A stretch of DNA of 34,389 nucleotides from an uncultured Mucilaginibacter sp. (GTDB lineage: Bacteria; Bacteroidota; Bacteroidia; Sphingobacteriales; Sphingobacteriaceae). The stretch spans positions 1 to 34,389 of the forward strand of contig CAJYJH010000035.1 of NCBI GenBank assembly GCA_913775265.1, in the 5' to 3' direction. The position numbers were made by a program, and so were the translations under genes. Below the pieces are notes generated by a model. It made no database searches and was not told the origin of the DNA. It saw nothing but the letters and a program-made list of their open reading frames with translations. The stretch's first letter is position 1. The number at the start of each line of letters is the position of its first letter. Below are positions 7,542-14,455 of the stretch, piece after piece.

Positions 7542-9173
7542 ATGAAAGCACTTTACTTTGGCTTGCCGTTGGTATTTCTATCTTTATTGGCCTGTAATAA
7601 AAATGAGGTAACCTCTCCCGACGAACCTGGCACCGTAGTGTTCCCCGCCGGAACCACCCCTGTTGTTAATTCCATCTTACAAAAAACCACCTTTAACAGC
7701 GCGGGTAAATTATCGTATACCTTGTACATCAGCGGTACTAATTTCAGATCGGACCTGAAAAACAACAAGGTGATGTTTAATAATATCACTGCCGATGCCA
7801 CGGTAAGCGATACGGAGCACTTTGAAGTGACCGTTCCGGAAGCTGCCATCAACACAGAATCGAAGCTGACCATCATCACCAGCGGCAAATATACCGTTTA
7901 TGGCCAGCCCTATAAAATTACCCAGCCCGAAACCATAGTGTCGTCCGTAAACACCGAGCAGCTGCTGCGTGGCGGCCGTGTTATCGTTACCGGTTTGGGT
8001 TTTAGTCCGGCAGCGGCCGAAAACGTGGTTACCATTAACGGCGTTAAAGCCACGGTAGACTCGGTAGGCCTTAAAAATCAAAACCTTAACTTCAACGCTG
8101 TGCTATATAATGGCATTACCACCAACGTACAGCACGATTTTCCGAAAGCCGGCTTTAAACTATACGTTACCGTACCGCAAAATGCGGGTGCGGGTAAACT
8201 TACCGTTACCACGTTTGGCAAAACGGTTACTTACCCGTACGATATGCAAATACTGCCGTCCACGTTTACCTCGTACAGCAGCACGCCCATCAACAGCATT
8301 TCGCTGGATGCGGCGGGTAACGTTTACGGGGTTCATAACAATAAAGTGTTAAAGGTTACTCCGGGCGGTGCCGTAACCACCCTGGCCACCATAGGCGATG
8401 CCACTTTTATTTTAGGCGATGCCGTGGCCGATGCGGCGGGCAACGTTTACGTAGCCTCGGGCGATGACCGCAGCTCGGAGCCCGGCACCATGGGTCCTAT
8501 TTACAAAACTACGGCCAGCAGTGCTAAAATATACAAGGTTACCCCGGATGGCACAGTTTCGGTTTTTGCCGGCAGCGACCCGGGCCAGGCCGACGGGCAA
8601 GGCACAGCGGCTAAATTCAGGTACCCCACCTATATGGCCCGCAACAACAAAACCGGCGATTTGTATGTAACCGACGGTACATTGATCAGAAAAATAACTC
8701 CGGCAGGGCAGGTAAGCACCCTGGCCGGCAAGAACCACCCTTTAAGCCCCAGGGCTGGCGCGGGCGCTATTGACGGGCAGGGCGCTGCGGCCGACTTTTA
8801 TGGTTTGTTCGGCATCACGGTTGACCAGGAAACCGGTAACCTGTACGTGGTAGATTTTAATACCACCAATGGCGGTTTAAGGCAGGTTACCCCAACCGGC
8901 TATGTAAGCACCCCTATCATTACCCGGGCCGAACCCAAAGGCGGCAGGATGCCCGACATCTGGTTTCCGGGGCCAACCGTGGCAGGCATTGCCGTTGATG
9001 CCGATCGCAATATTGTGTTTGCGCAGGATAACCAGATCGTGAAAATTAAAAACAACGTGGCCTACAATACCAACCTCAACCCATCCGGCGAGCTTATTTC
9101 GGGCTTAACGCTGGATGCCTCGGGCAAAATATGGATGGCTGGCGGTAAGCAGCTTTATAAAATTACGCCTTAA
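7542..9173 (+). CDS. IPT/TIG and NHL-repeat lipoprotein
   Basis: An SPII signal peptide ends in LSLLAC (Cys18), so this is a surface or periplasmic lipoprotein. Residues about 38-125 and 128-240 look like two IPT/TIG immunoglobulin-like domains (YISGTNFRSDLKNNKVMFNN and VIVTGLGFSPAAAENVVTIN). From about 250 to the end there are NHL-type beta-propeller repeats, with recurring ISLDAAGNVY, AVADAAGNVYVAS, GDLYVTDGTLIRKITPAGQV, GITVDQETGNLYVVDF and LTLDASGKIWMAG units. IPT-plus-NHL lipoproteins are frequent in Bacteroidota near carbohydrate systems, but no SusCD pair is present here and the ligand is unknown. The gene stands alone, ATG at 7542. A weak inverted repeat (TTAGCTT...AAGCTAA, about 9250-9278) lies downstream. 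Confidence 0.85.
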   Translation: MKALYFGLPLVFLSLLACNKNEVTSPDEPGTVVFPAGTTPVVNSILQKTTFNSAGKLSYTLYISGTNFRSDLKNNKVMFNNITADATVSDTEHFEVTVPEAAINTESKLTIITSGKYTVYGQPYKITQPETIVSSVNTEQLLRGGRVIVTGLGFSPAAAENVVTINGVKATVDSVGLKNQNLNFNAVLYNGITTNVQHDFPKAGFKLYVTVPQNAGAGKLTVTTFGKTVTYPYDMQILPSTFTSYSSTPINSISLDAAGNVYGVHNNKVLKVTPGGAVTTLATIGDATFILGDAVADAAGNVYVASGDDRSSEPGTMGPIYKTTASSAKIYKVTPDGTVSVFAGSDPGQADGQGTAAKFRYPTYMARNNKTGDLYVTDGTLIRKITPAGQVSTLAGKNHPLSPRAGAGAIDGQGAAADFYGLFGITVDQETGNLYVVDFNTTNGGLRQVTPTGYVSTPIITRAEPKGGRMPDIWFPGPTVAGIAVDADRNIVFAQDNQIVKIKNNVAYNTNLNPSGELISGLTLDASGKIWMAGGKQLYKITP

Positions 9174-9326
9174 AGCGGTACATCCATAAACAAAAAATAT
9201 AACTGAAGCAGCCGTAGCCACCATGCTTATCAATAAAGCCGTGGCCCGGTTTAGCTTTAGACGTATAAACGTAAGCTAACCAACCCGGCAGTAACTCCAA
9301 AATATTCGACGCGGAAGGCTGCTATC

Positions 9327-9584
9327 CTAAGCGGAGGCCTCGGTTATAAGATGACCGATCAACTCATCGAGCTCCATATCAAAAAGATGACTGATTAATA
9401 TAAGCGTTTCGATGTTTAGCTGCGTGCGGCCCAGTTCTATGCGGCTGTAAGCATTTTGGGAGTGGCCCAGCTTGACGGCAACATCAATCTGGGTAAATCC
9501 TTTTTGCATACGTATCAACCGTAAATTCCGGCCGATTAGTTTTTTATCCAATGATTTTACAGGAGCTTTTCTGAGGCGCGGCAT
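9327..9584 (-). CDS. XRE-family HTH transcriptional regulator (copy A)
   Basis: The 85-residue product is essentially one Cro/C1-type HTH domain at residues 15-75: IGRNLRLIRMQKGFTQIDVA, KLGHSQNAYSRIELGRTQLN, then ETLILISHLFDMELDELI. The basic N-terminal extension (MPRLRKAPVKSLDKK) is shared with the paralogue at 29762-30058 (MPHPKKAPLKSLNKK). The gene is minus-strand, 143 bp downstream of the small helical protein gene at 9728-9922. That arrangement, together with the paralogous cluster near 29-30 kb, suggests the regulator and the small protein belong to one module. Confidence 0.87.
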   Translation of the reverse strand: MPRLRKAPVKSLDKKLIGRNLRLIRMQKGFTQIDVAVKLGHSQNAYSRIELGRTQLNIETLILISHLFDMELDELIGHLITEASA

Positions 9585-9727
9585 AGGTTAAGTTGAAACG
9601 TTATTTACGCAAATTTGCCCCAGGCAGATTGCGTTGCAAAACAAAACACCCCGCTTATGCCCGAACATTTTGTTTTCTTCAGGTAAATAACGCCAATACC
9701 CCCATAAACAATATAGTTGTAACGGTT

Positions 9728-9922
9728 TCAAACCTCGTTAAACAGCAATACACTGATCTGCGACTCTACTAAAATCAGTTTTGCCTGGCAATCTGCCAGG
9801 TACTGTGCCGACTCATAAATATTGCCATCCCCGGCTGCCTTTTTATGCAGATCAGCAATCAGCAGATCAATGACATTTTTTAGCTCATCACGCTTGTGAA
9901 GCAGCCTTGCATAAGCTAACAT
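9728..9922 (-). CDS. Small helical protein, paralogue of the protein at 29215-29406
   Basis: Starting at the ATG at 9922 gives 64 residues: MLAYARLLHKRDELKN, then a helix-turn-helix-like hairpin, then AKLILVESQISVLLFNEV. It aligns over its whole length with the 63-residue protein at 29215-29406. Shared features include LLxKRDxL, a central xADL, DG, a Cys and xLILVxxxIxVxLF, which fixes this start rather than the in-frame ATG at 10012. The upstream extension would cross a GC-rich terminator hairpin. No family is known to me. Two amphipathic helices suggest a small coiled-coil or dimerising adaptor. XRE regulator copy A lies downstream on the same strand. Confidence 0.65.
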   Translation of the reverse strand: MLAYARLLHKRDELKNVIDLLIADLHKKAAGDGNIYESAQYLADCQAKLILVESQISVLLFNEV

Positions 9923-9967
9923 GTGTAAATTTAAATGAGTTAAAAACAACTTTGTGACCAGTGCCCC

Positions 9968-9997
9968 AAAAAAAGAGCCCGGCAGTTGCCCGGCTCT
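9968..9997 (-). terminator. Rho-independent terminator or leader attenuator on the minus strand
   Basis: Read on the minus strand, AGAGCC-G-GGC-AACT-GCC-G-GGCTCT (9974-9997) is followed by a run of seven T (9968-9974). A second hairpin (CCGGC-ATT-GCCGG, about 10015-10029) precedes it. No minus-strand gene lies upstream within 2 kb. The structure therefore either ends a small RNA or acts in the leader of the small protein gene that starts 46 bases further on. Confidence 0.6.
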
Positions 9998-10264
9998 CAA
10001 ACACTTTAACATCAGCCGGCAATGCCGGTTGCTATATCAGACACAGCAACAACTATTTTGTTTGAAGCTTATTGGCTAAAAAAATGGGTATTGCCCGGGC
10101 TTAATTTAACTTAAACACAACATTAAGGCTGTTAAAAAGACTGAACTGCCCATTGGCATGATCACCGGCAGACTTACAATCTGCAAAATATTCTTAATTT
10201 GGCACTTTCCAAACATTCGGTCGGGTTAACCGTAATAGAGCCCAGATAAACTTTTAATTTATTT

Positions 10265-11281
10265 ATGAAATTAACTTTACGTATCAAGTCGTGCGCCATG
10301 ATATGCGCAGTGGCTGCTATCAGTTTTACCTCCTGTAAAAAAGGCGATATGGGCCAGCAGGGCGTCCAGGGTGTGCAGGGGCCGCAAGGTGTACAGGGCG
10401 TAGCCGGTTTAGATGGCAAAACCATCCTGTCGGGCACCGCTGCTCCGGCATCAACAGCAGGCACCACGGGCGATTTTTATCTCGATCTGAGCACATCCAA
10501 TTTTTACGGCCCAAAAACTGCCAGTGGCTGGGGACAACCCATCAGCATTAAAGGCATGAACGGGGCTACGGGTGCTACGGGTGCCACAGGCGCAACAGGT
10601 GCCACAGGGGCAACGGGTGCAACCGGGGCAACGGGTGCTCAGGGTGTACCGGGAAAAAGCGGAACGCAGTTATTAAACGGTTCAGGCGCACCAAGCACAA
10701 GCTTAGGTGTAACAGGCGATTTTTACATCAACACAGCCACTGCCGAAATGTATGGTCCTAAAACTGCAAATGGCTGGGGTTCGGCTGTGAGCTTTGCAGG
10801 TTCGGTAACCAGCAGTGCACAAACCTACATCATCAGAGGGCATAAATTTAAAACACTGACCGAATCAACCTACGGAAACCCAACCCAGCTTCTTTATTCT
10901 ATACAGTCAACACTAACGTTAGGAGAGAAATTCTCTAATTATAGTGACGCAACAACAGTTTTCTATTATATAAAAATGTCTAACACGGCGGGCGCAGAGT
11001 GGCGCAACGTTGGAGGGGCCAATGATAATGCTTTTATATTGGGAGTGCCTAATAAAAGTTCGTCTGCCAGTAACCCTACTGTTTATTTAAATTATGTTTT
11101 TGTAGTTAACGGAGAAATGACTATGTCGGGCAATTCCAGTTACGTTCCAAAATCCACTTTAGATAACGGTGTAGACATCAAAATATTAATGGTAAATTCT
11201 TCTTTAGTTCAAACAATGACCTCGAGAAATGTTGACCTGAAAAACCTTGCCGCAGTACAAGAAGCGCTCAATATTAAATAA
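10265..11281 (+). CDS. Collagen-like (Gly-Ala-Thr repeat) lipoprotein, copy 1
   Basis: The SPII signal ends FTSC with Cys24. Residues 27-53 form nine Gly-X-Y triplets ([20 protein letters not shown]...). About 54-96 is a spacer module ([22 protein letters not shown]). About 97-129 is a second collagenous tract with seven uninterrupted GAT triplets. A second copy of the spacer module follows ([22 protein letters not shown]), then a C-terminal domain of ~160 residues with no known match. This is the layout of bacterial collagen-like surface proteins: lipid anchor, stalk, head. It is followed after 28 bp, with no terminator, by copy 2, so the two are probably co-transcribed. The spacer and signal peptide are nearly identical in all three copies while the heads diverge. 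Function (adhesion, surface display) is inference. Confidence 0.88.
   Translation: MKLTLRIKSCAMICAVAAISFTSCKKGDMGQQGVQGVQGPQGVQGVAGLDGKTILSGTAAPASTAGTTGDFYLDLSTSNFYGPKTASGWGQPISIKGMNGATGATGATGATGATGATGATGATGAQGVPGKSGTQLLNGSGAPSTSLGVTGDFYINTATAEMYGPKTANGWGSAVSFAGSVTSSAQTYIIRGHKFKTLTESTYGNPTQLLYSIQSTLTLGEKFSNYSDATTVFYYIKMSNTAGAEWRNVGGANDNAFILGVPNKSSSASNPTVYLNYVFVVNGEMTMSGNSSYVPKSTLDNGVDIKILMVNSSLVQTMTSRNVDLKNLAAVQEALNIK
10564..10638 (+). repeat. 9-bp tandem repeat encoding Gly-Ala-Thr (copy 1)
   Basis: About eight consecutive 9-base units of the form GGNGCNACN encode seven GAT triplets and GAQ. Synonymous third positions differ between units, so the tract is old enough to have drifted but could still vary in length by recombination. 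Confidence 0.8.
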
Positions 11282-11309
11282 GTATTTGTAATAAGCTACT
11301 GATTTATTT

Positions 11310-12335
11310 ATGAAATTAACTTTACGTAGTAGGTTGTGCGCCATGATTTGCGTGGCTGCCGCTATCAGTTTTGCCTCGTGCAAAAAAGCCGATGTGGGCG
11401 ACCAGGGCATCCAGGGCGTGCAGGGTCCGCAGGGCATTCAAGGCGTTGCCGGCCTCAATGGCAAAACCATCCTGTCGGGTACGGCTGCTCCGGCATCAAC
11501 CGCAGGCACCACCGGCGATTACTACCTCGACCTGGGCACCTCTAACTTTTACGGCCCTAAAACCAGTTCAGGCTGGGGCCAGCCCATCAGCATTAAAGGC
11601 ATGAACGGGGCAACCGGCGATACCGGTGCAACAGGAGCTACCGGGGCTACGGGCGCTACCGGGGCCACAGGTGCCACCGGAGCAACAGGCGCTCAGGGGG
11701 CAGCGGGTAAAAATGGTTCACAGGTGTATAGTGGCACCGGAGCGCCGGGTGCAAGCACCGGAGTTAACGGCGATTATTATATCAATACATCAACGGCCGA
11801 AATATATGGACCTAAAGTGGCAGACACGTGGGGTGCTGCCATTAGCTTTGGAAGCTCTGCAACAGGCAATTCAGAAACTTATATTATTAAGGGGCATAAG
11901 TTCAAAGATATTCAAAACGCATCTAGCGGCCTTGATAATATACCCAGATTTACCTTGAGTTCGTCTGTCACCTTGGGAGCCAAATTTACCAACCTGAATG
12001 ATGAATTATCGCCATTTTATTTTGTTAAAATGTCTAACACGGCGGGCGCAGAGTGGCGTTATGTAGCCAGCGGGTACGATTATGTATATTTAACCGGCAA
12101 TCAAAATACCGGAGTAAGTGAGTCTAACCGCAATTACTATCTCAATTACGCATTTGTAGATAAAGGGATCATGTATTTTATAGGCTATTCGAGTTATGTG
12201 CCACGTACTACGGTAGATCGCGGTATTGATATTAAAATACTGCTTATCAAGTCCTCTTCTGTTCAAACCATGACATCCAAACACGTTGACTTTACAAACC
12301 TGGCAGCCGTGCAACAGGCGCTTAATATAAAGTAA
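11310..12335 (+). CDS. Collagen-like (Gly-Ala-Thr repeat) lipoprotein, copy 2
   Basis: It has the same architecture as copy 1. SPII signal MKLTLRSRLCAMICVAAAIS ends FASC (Cys24). It continues with a Gly-X-Y tract ([19 protein letters not shown]), a spacer module ([20 protein letters not shown]), and a longer tract GMN-GAT-GDT followed by seven GAT triplets and GAQGAAGKNG. A second spacer (GVNGDYYINTSTAEIYGPKV) and a divergent C-terminal head follow. The heads of copies 1 and 2 share islands such as SNTAGAEWR and the C-terminal MTSKHVD...LAAVQQALNIK pattern. The gene lies 28 bp after copy 1 and ends 17 bp before a strong terminator, so 10265-12385 reads as one operon. The start is the ATG equivalent to copy 1. 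Confidence 0.88.
   Translation: MKLTLRSRLCAMICVAAAISFASCKKADVGDQGIQGVQGPQGIQGVAGLNGKTILSGTAAPASTAGTTGDYYLDLGTSNFYGPKTSSGWGQPISIKGMNGATGDTGATGATGATGATGATGATGATGAQGAAGKNGSQVYSGTGAPGASTGVNGDYYINTSTAEIYGPKVADTWGAAISFGSSATGNSETYIIKGHKFKDIQNASSGLDNIPRFTLSSSVTLGAKFTNLNDELSPFYFVKMSNTAGAEWRYVASGYDYVYLTGNQNTGVSESNRNYYLNYAFVDKGIMYFIGYSSYVPRTTVDRGIDIKILLIKSSSVQTMTSKHVDFTNLAAVQQALNIK
11608..11692 (+). repeat. 9-bp tandem repeat encoding Gly-Ala-Thr (copy 2)
   Basis: About nine 9-base GGNGCNACN-type units, one of them encoding GDT, occupy the second collagenous tract of the gene. The unit count is close to that of copies 1 and 3. Confidence 0.8.
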
Positions 12336-12352
12336 GTACTGCTCAATTAACC

Positions 12353-12385
12353 AAAGCCCGCTTGTTGATGCCAAGCGGGCTTTTT
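12353..12385 (+). terminator. Rho-independent terminator of the collagen-like operon
   Basis: AAAGCCCGCTTG, a 7-base loop, then CAAGCGGGCTTTTT form a perfect GC-rich stem with a T-run, 17 bp after the copy 2 stop. A related terminator follows copy 3 at 21877-21909. Confidence 0.9.
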
Positions 12386-12477
12386 GATTTTTATAAACGC
12401 TTGACGATGCAGCTTAGCTTACCCGCTTTATCGTACTGATTATTTACATGAGATTAGCACAGTTACCGTTGTATAGT

Positions 12478-12687
12478 TTAATCAGGCAGCCGGTAAATGG
12501 GGGGCTGAATTTCTATAGCTCCACCCTTCTCAAGCATCTCCACCATTTTATCAAGCGATATACTCTTACCCGACTTCATGTAGCTTTTCCAATTAGCAAC
12601 CGTGCTTCGATCAACGCCCAGCGTAGTGTAAATACCGCGTTTACTGATCAGCGCCTCAAAGGCTGCCCTTATCCCTGTTACATCCAT
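12478..12687 (-). CDS. Small HTH DNA-binding protein
   Basis: Taking the ATG at 12687 gives 69 residues, MDVTGIRAAFEALISKRGIY followed by TTLGVDRSTVANWKSYMKSG, a recognisable helix-turn-helix with a recognition helix around RSTVANWKSY. The C-terminal SLDKMVEMLEKGGAIEIQPP is typical of small lambda-repressor-like or phage-type regulators. The frame is open upstream to 12741, but those codons lie inside the overlapping upstream gene. The gene overlaps the membrane-protein gene by 10 bases, so the two are translationally coupled. Confidence 0.65.
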   Translation of the reverse strand: MDVTGIRAAFEALISKRGIYTTLGVDRSTVANWKSYMKSGKSISLDKMVEMLEKGGAIEIQPPIYRLPD

Positions 12688-12821
12688 ATCCAGCGGATAA
12701 TTAAGCCTATAATAATTAAAATAGCTCCTACTTCCCACCACGTAAATTGAATTGTTAAGTCGAGGTCAGCCTGTTCGCCATTAGCGTAGGCTTTCAGGAA
12801 GTTAATAATCTGTTTAATCAT
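12678..12821 (-). CDS. Very small membrane protein, first gene of a two-gene operon
   Basis: The ATG at 12821 gives 47 residues. A short amphipathic N-terminus (MIKQIINFLKAYANGEQADL) is followed by one transmembrane helix (WWEVGAILIIIGLIIRWIW) at the C-terminus. The longer frame to 12890 has no membrane or signal feature in its extension. The stop overlaps the start region of the HTH gene. No family is recognised. A tiny membrane peptide coupled to a repressor recalls type I toxin-like or phage-derived pairs, but that is speculation. Confidence 0.5.
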   Translation of the reverse strand: MIKQIINFLKAYANGEQADLDLTIQFTWWEVGAILIIIGLIIRWIWM

Positions 12822-12954
12822 TGTGATATTTAGCTGGCAATTACACGACATCTTAAAATTGAGATAGGTGTCGGCCCATATTGCTGACACGAATATACAG
12901 CAACAGCCTATAAGTTGTTATTCCGGCCAATGTATTTCATGCGCATACTTAACG

Positions 12955-13066
12955 CAACCTTTTGTGTAGCGGCACTGAATACGGGCCCGACCTGGGTTAT
13001 CCGGCAAACAATTACAAGTCTGGCTTACCCCTTTTGAGCAGCCGCACTGAGGGTTGCGCTAAATGA
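12955..13066 (+). repeat. Degenerate nested palindrome, subfamily 1
   Basis: TGTAGCGGCACTGAATACG on the left and GCAGCCGCACTGAGGGTTGC, GCTAAATGAG on the right are recognisable but mutated arms of subfamily 1. The rest of 12891-13260 shows no gene. Confidence 0.5.
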
Positions 13067-13263
13067 GTGGTGAGGAAAGTTGATTGCCCTCTGCGCCGAA
13101 ACAGCGGCGAAATACCGCTTGCCTTACAAAATAATTGTGACTTTACCTTTTAAGGCTTATCTTGGCTATAACCTATTTCGCCAATCACATGATATTAAAA
13201 AAAAGGGCGCCTGTATTGTTCATGATCATACTGGCTGCCATGCAATCACTCAGCGCCTGCAAG

Positions 13264-13390
13264 CCCCTTTTTTAGCGCAAGTCTTAGTGCGGCAAGGCGC
13301 AAGCAAAAGCCTGACTTGTGCTTCCTGCAACTAAGGCACAAGTCGGGCTAGCCCGCATGGCAGCTGCACTAAGACTTGCGCTAAAGGGGG
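13264..13390 (+). repeat. Nested palindrome, subfamily 1 (complete copy)
   Basis: The outer arms TTTAGCGCAAGTCTTAGTGC (from 13271) and GCACTAAGACTTGCGCTAAA (to 13385) are perfect inverted repeats flanked by C-run/G-run extensions. The inner arms are GCCTGACTTGTGC and GCACAAGTCGGGC. With the truncated copy at 14080-14178 it brackets the secreted-protein gene at 13534-14061. Confidence 0.88.
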
Positions 13391-13533
13391 GCACGCTTGT
13401 TGGCATAAGCTTCAGGCACTGGTTAACGTTTGCTTGAAAAAAGACCAATAAATAATATCCCTAAAATCAAAACCACATAGCCATTCCAAATCCTGAAATT
13501 TGTAACTTAAGGCCCATTATCTAAACCATCCAC

Positions 13534-14061
13534 ATGCACTACCGACTTCTGGCATTCATTTCACTTTTAATTATACCTGCCATAACTTACGGACAAAACG
13601 GAGGCCAGCAAAAAAAGGTTGTTGAAGAGGTGACGCTGTCGTTAGAAGTAGATGATCCGGGACCGCCGCCACCCAATTTAGTCTCTAAATTTAGCACCAT
13701 GCAGGCTTGGCTCGCTAACATCTGCGATGGCAAAAAGCCCCGGAAAGCTATAACTGAGTACCAGATCGGACTATTTTTTTCGGACAAACGTGTTACCCTC
13801 TTTTTAAACGGCACCAATACTTATGGCGAAGGCACCGGCAGACAAACCATTAAAATTGAGTTTGAACCTAAAGAAATGTATTATTTGCTGCCTGCAAAAT
13901 ATAGCGCAAAACTAAACCACAACGAGCTTTATAAGAAAATAATAACCGACATCAAGCGCTTTTGTACTACCCCCAAATTCAGGTCGTCGTTTTTGACAAA
14001 GGCCGATCAACTCGTTTTCGAACCAACCGGCACAACAATCTGGTCGAAGAAACAGCCGTAA
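13534..14061 (+). CDS. Secreted hypothetical protein
   Basis: A signal peptide (HYRLLAFISLLIIPAITYGQ) is cleaved probably after YGQ. The mature ~155 residues contain a Pro stretch (DDPGPPPPN), two Cys (NICDGKK and KRFCTTP) that could form a disulfide, and a mixed alpha/beta pattern. No known domain is recognised. The gene has no close neighbour on its strand and is flanked on both sides by direct copies of the subfamily-1 palindrome, so it may form a unit with them. Confidence 0.68.
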   Translation: MHYRLLAFISLLIIPAITYGQNGGQQKKVVEEVTLSLEVDDPGPPPPNLVSKFSTMQAWLANICDGKKPRKAITEYQIGLFFSDKRVTLFLNGTNTYGEGTGRQTIKIEFEPKEMYYLLPAKYSAKLNHNELYKKIITDIKRFCTTPKFRSSFLTKADQLVFEPTGTTIWSKKQP

Positions 14062-14079
14062 AACATGATCCGTTTTGAG

Positions 14080-14178
14080 CGGCGAGGGCGCAGCCAAGAG
14101 ATTGACTTGTGCGTCCTGCAAGCAAAGCACAAGTCAGGCTAGCCCGCATGGCAGTTGCAGTAAGACTTGCGCTAAGGG
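14080..14178 (+). repeat. Nested palindrome, subfamily 1, left arm missing
   Basis: The inner arms (TTGACTTGTGC, GCACAAGTCAGGC), the right spacer (TAGCCCGCATGGCAGTTGC) and the right outer arm (TAAGACTTGCGCTAAG) are present. The left outer arm is replaced by unrelated sequence. The right half matches the copy at 13264-13390 almost exactly and lies in the same orientation. Confidence 0.75.
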
Positions 14179-14247
14179 GGTAAACTAAAAATCCTGGCGT
14201 CGCCCCTCACCCCTATAAAAATCGAAACTGCAACTTCAGCTAAACTA

Positions 14248-14277
14248 AACGGGACCGGGTTACCGTCCGGTCCCGTT
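14248..14277 (+). other. Perfect 11-bp stem-loop in a structured non-coding stretch
   Basis: AACGGGACCGG (14248-14258), an 8-base loop, and CCGGTCCCGTT (14267-14277) form a very stable hairpin. It is followed by A/T-rich sequence without a T-run, so it is not a standard terminator. It is the first of several structures before the HEPN-like gene. Confidence 0.6.
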
Positions 14278-14318
14278 AATAATAAATAGCATGTCCGTAG
14301 GAACTGGACGTATCAAAT

Positions 14319-14358
14319 ATATAAATTATGTTGCAATCGATTGCAACATAATTTATAT
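14319..14358. promoter_or_regulatory. Perfect 40-bp palindrome
   Basis: The half-site ATATAAATTATGTTGCAATC (14319-14338) is followed directly by its exact reverse complement (14339-14358), with no spacer. It is AT-rich at the ends and centred on ATCGAT. It lies about 100 bp upstream of the HEPN-like gene and just before a terminator. It could be an operator for a dimeric regulator, a processed hairpin or a recombination site. Confidence 0.6.
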
Positions 14359-14361
14359 AAA

Positions 14362-14386
14362 GCCCGGCATCGCGCTGGGCATTTTT
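14362..14386 (+). terminator. Rho-independent terminator
   Basis: GCCCGGC-ATCGC-GCTGGGC (one G-T wobble) is followed by ATTTTT. It ends rightward transcription coming from the structured region between 14180 and 14360. The only coding gene that could use it is the secreted protein ending at 14061, some 300 bp upstream. Confidence 0.65.
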
Positions 14387-14455
14387 AATCAACTTTAAAC
14401 ACAAATGAACTTGTGTAATAAAATGTGAAGGTAATATTTTAGCGTATCTTTAGCT

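Noticed and set aside
10174..10467. Antisense frames rich in Pro/Cys ([10 protein letters not shown])
   Set aside because: They are reverse translations of the Gly-X-Y tracts of the collagen-like genes.
12448..12750. 100-codon plus-strand frame
   Set aside because: Fully antisense to the HTH gene, which has a recognisable domain.
13080..13334. 84-codon plus-strand frame
   Set aside because: Its second half is the translation of a nested palindrome arm and the first half has no coding character.
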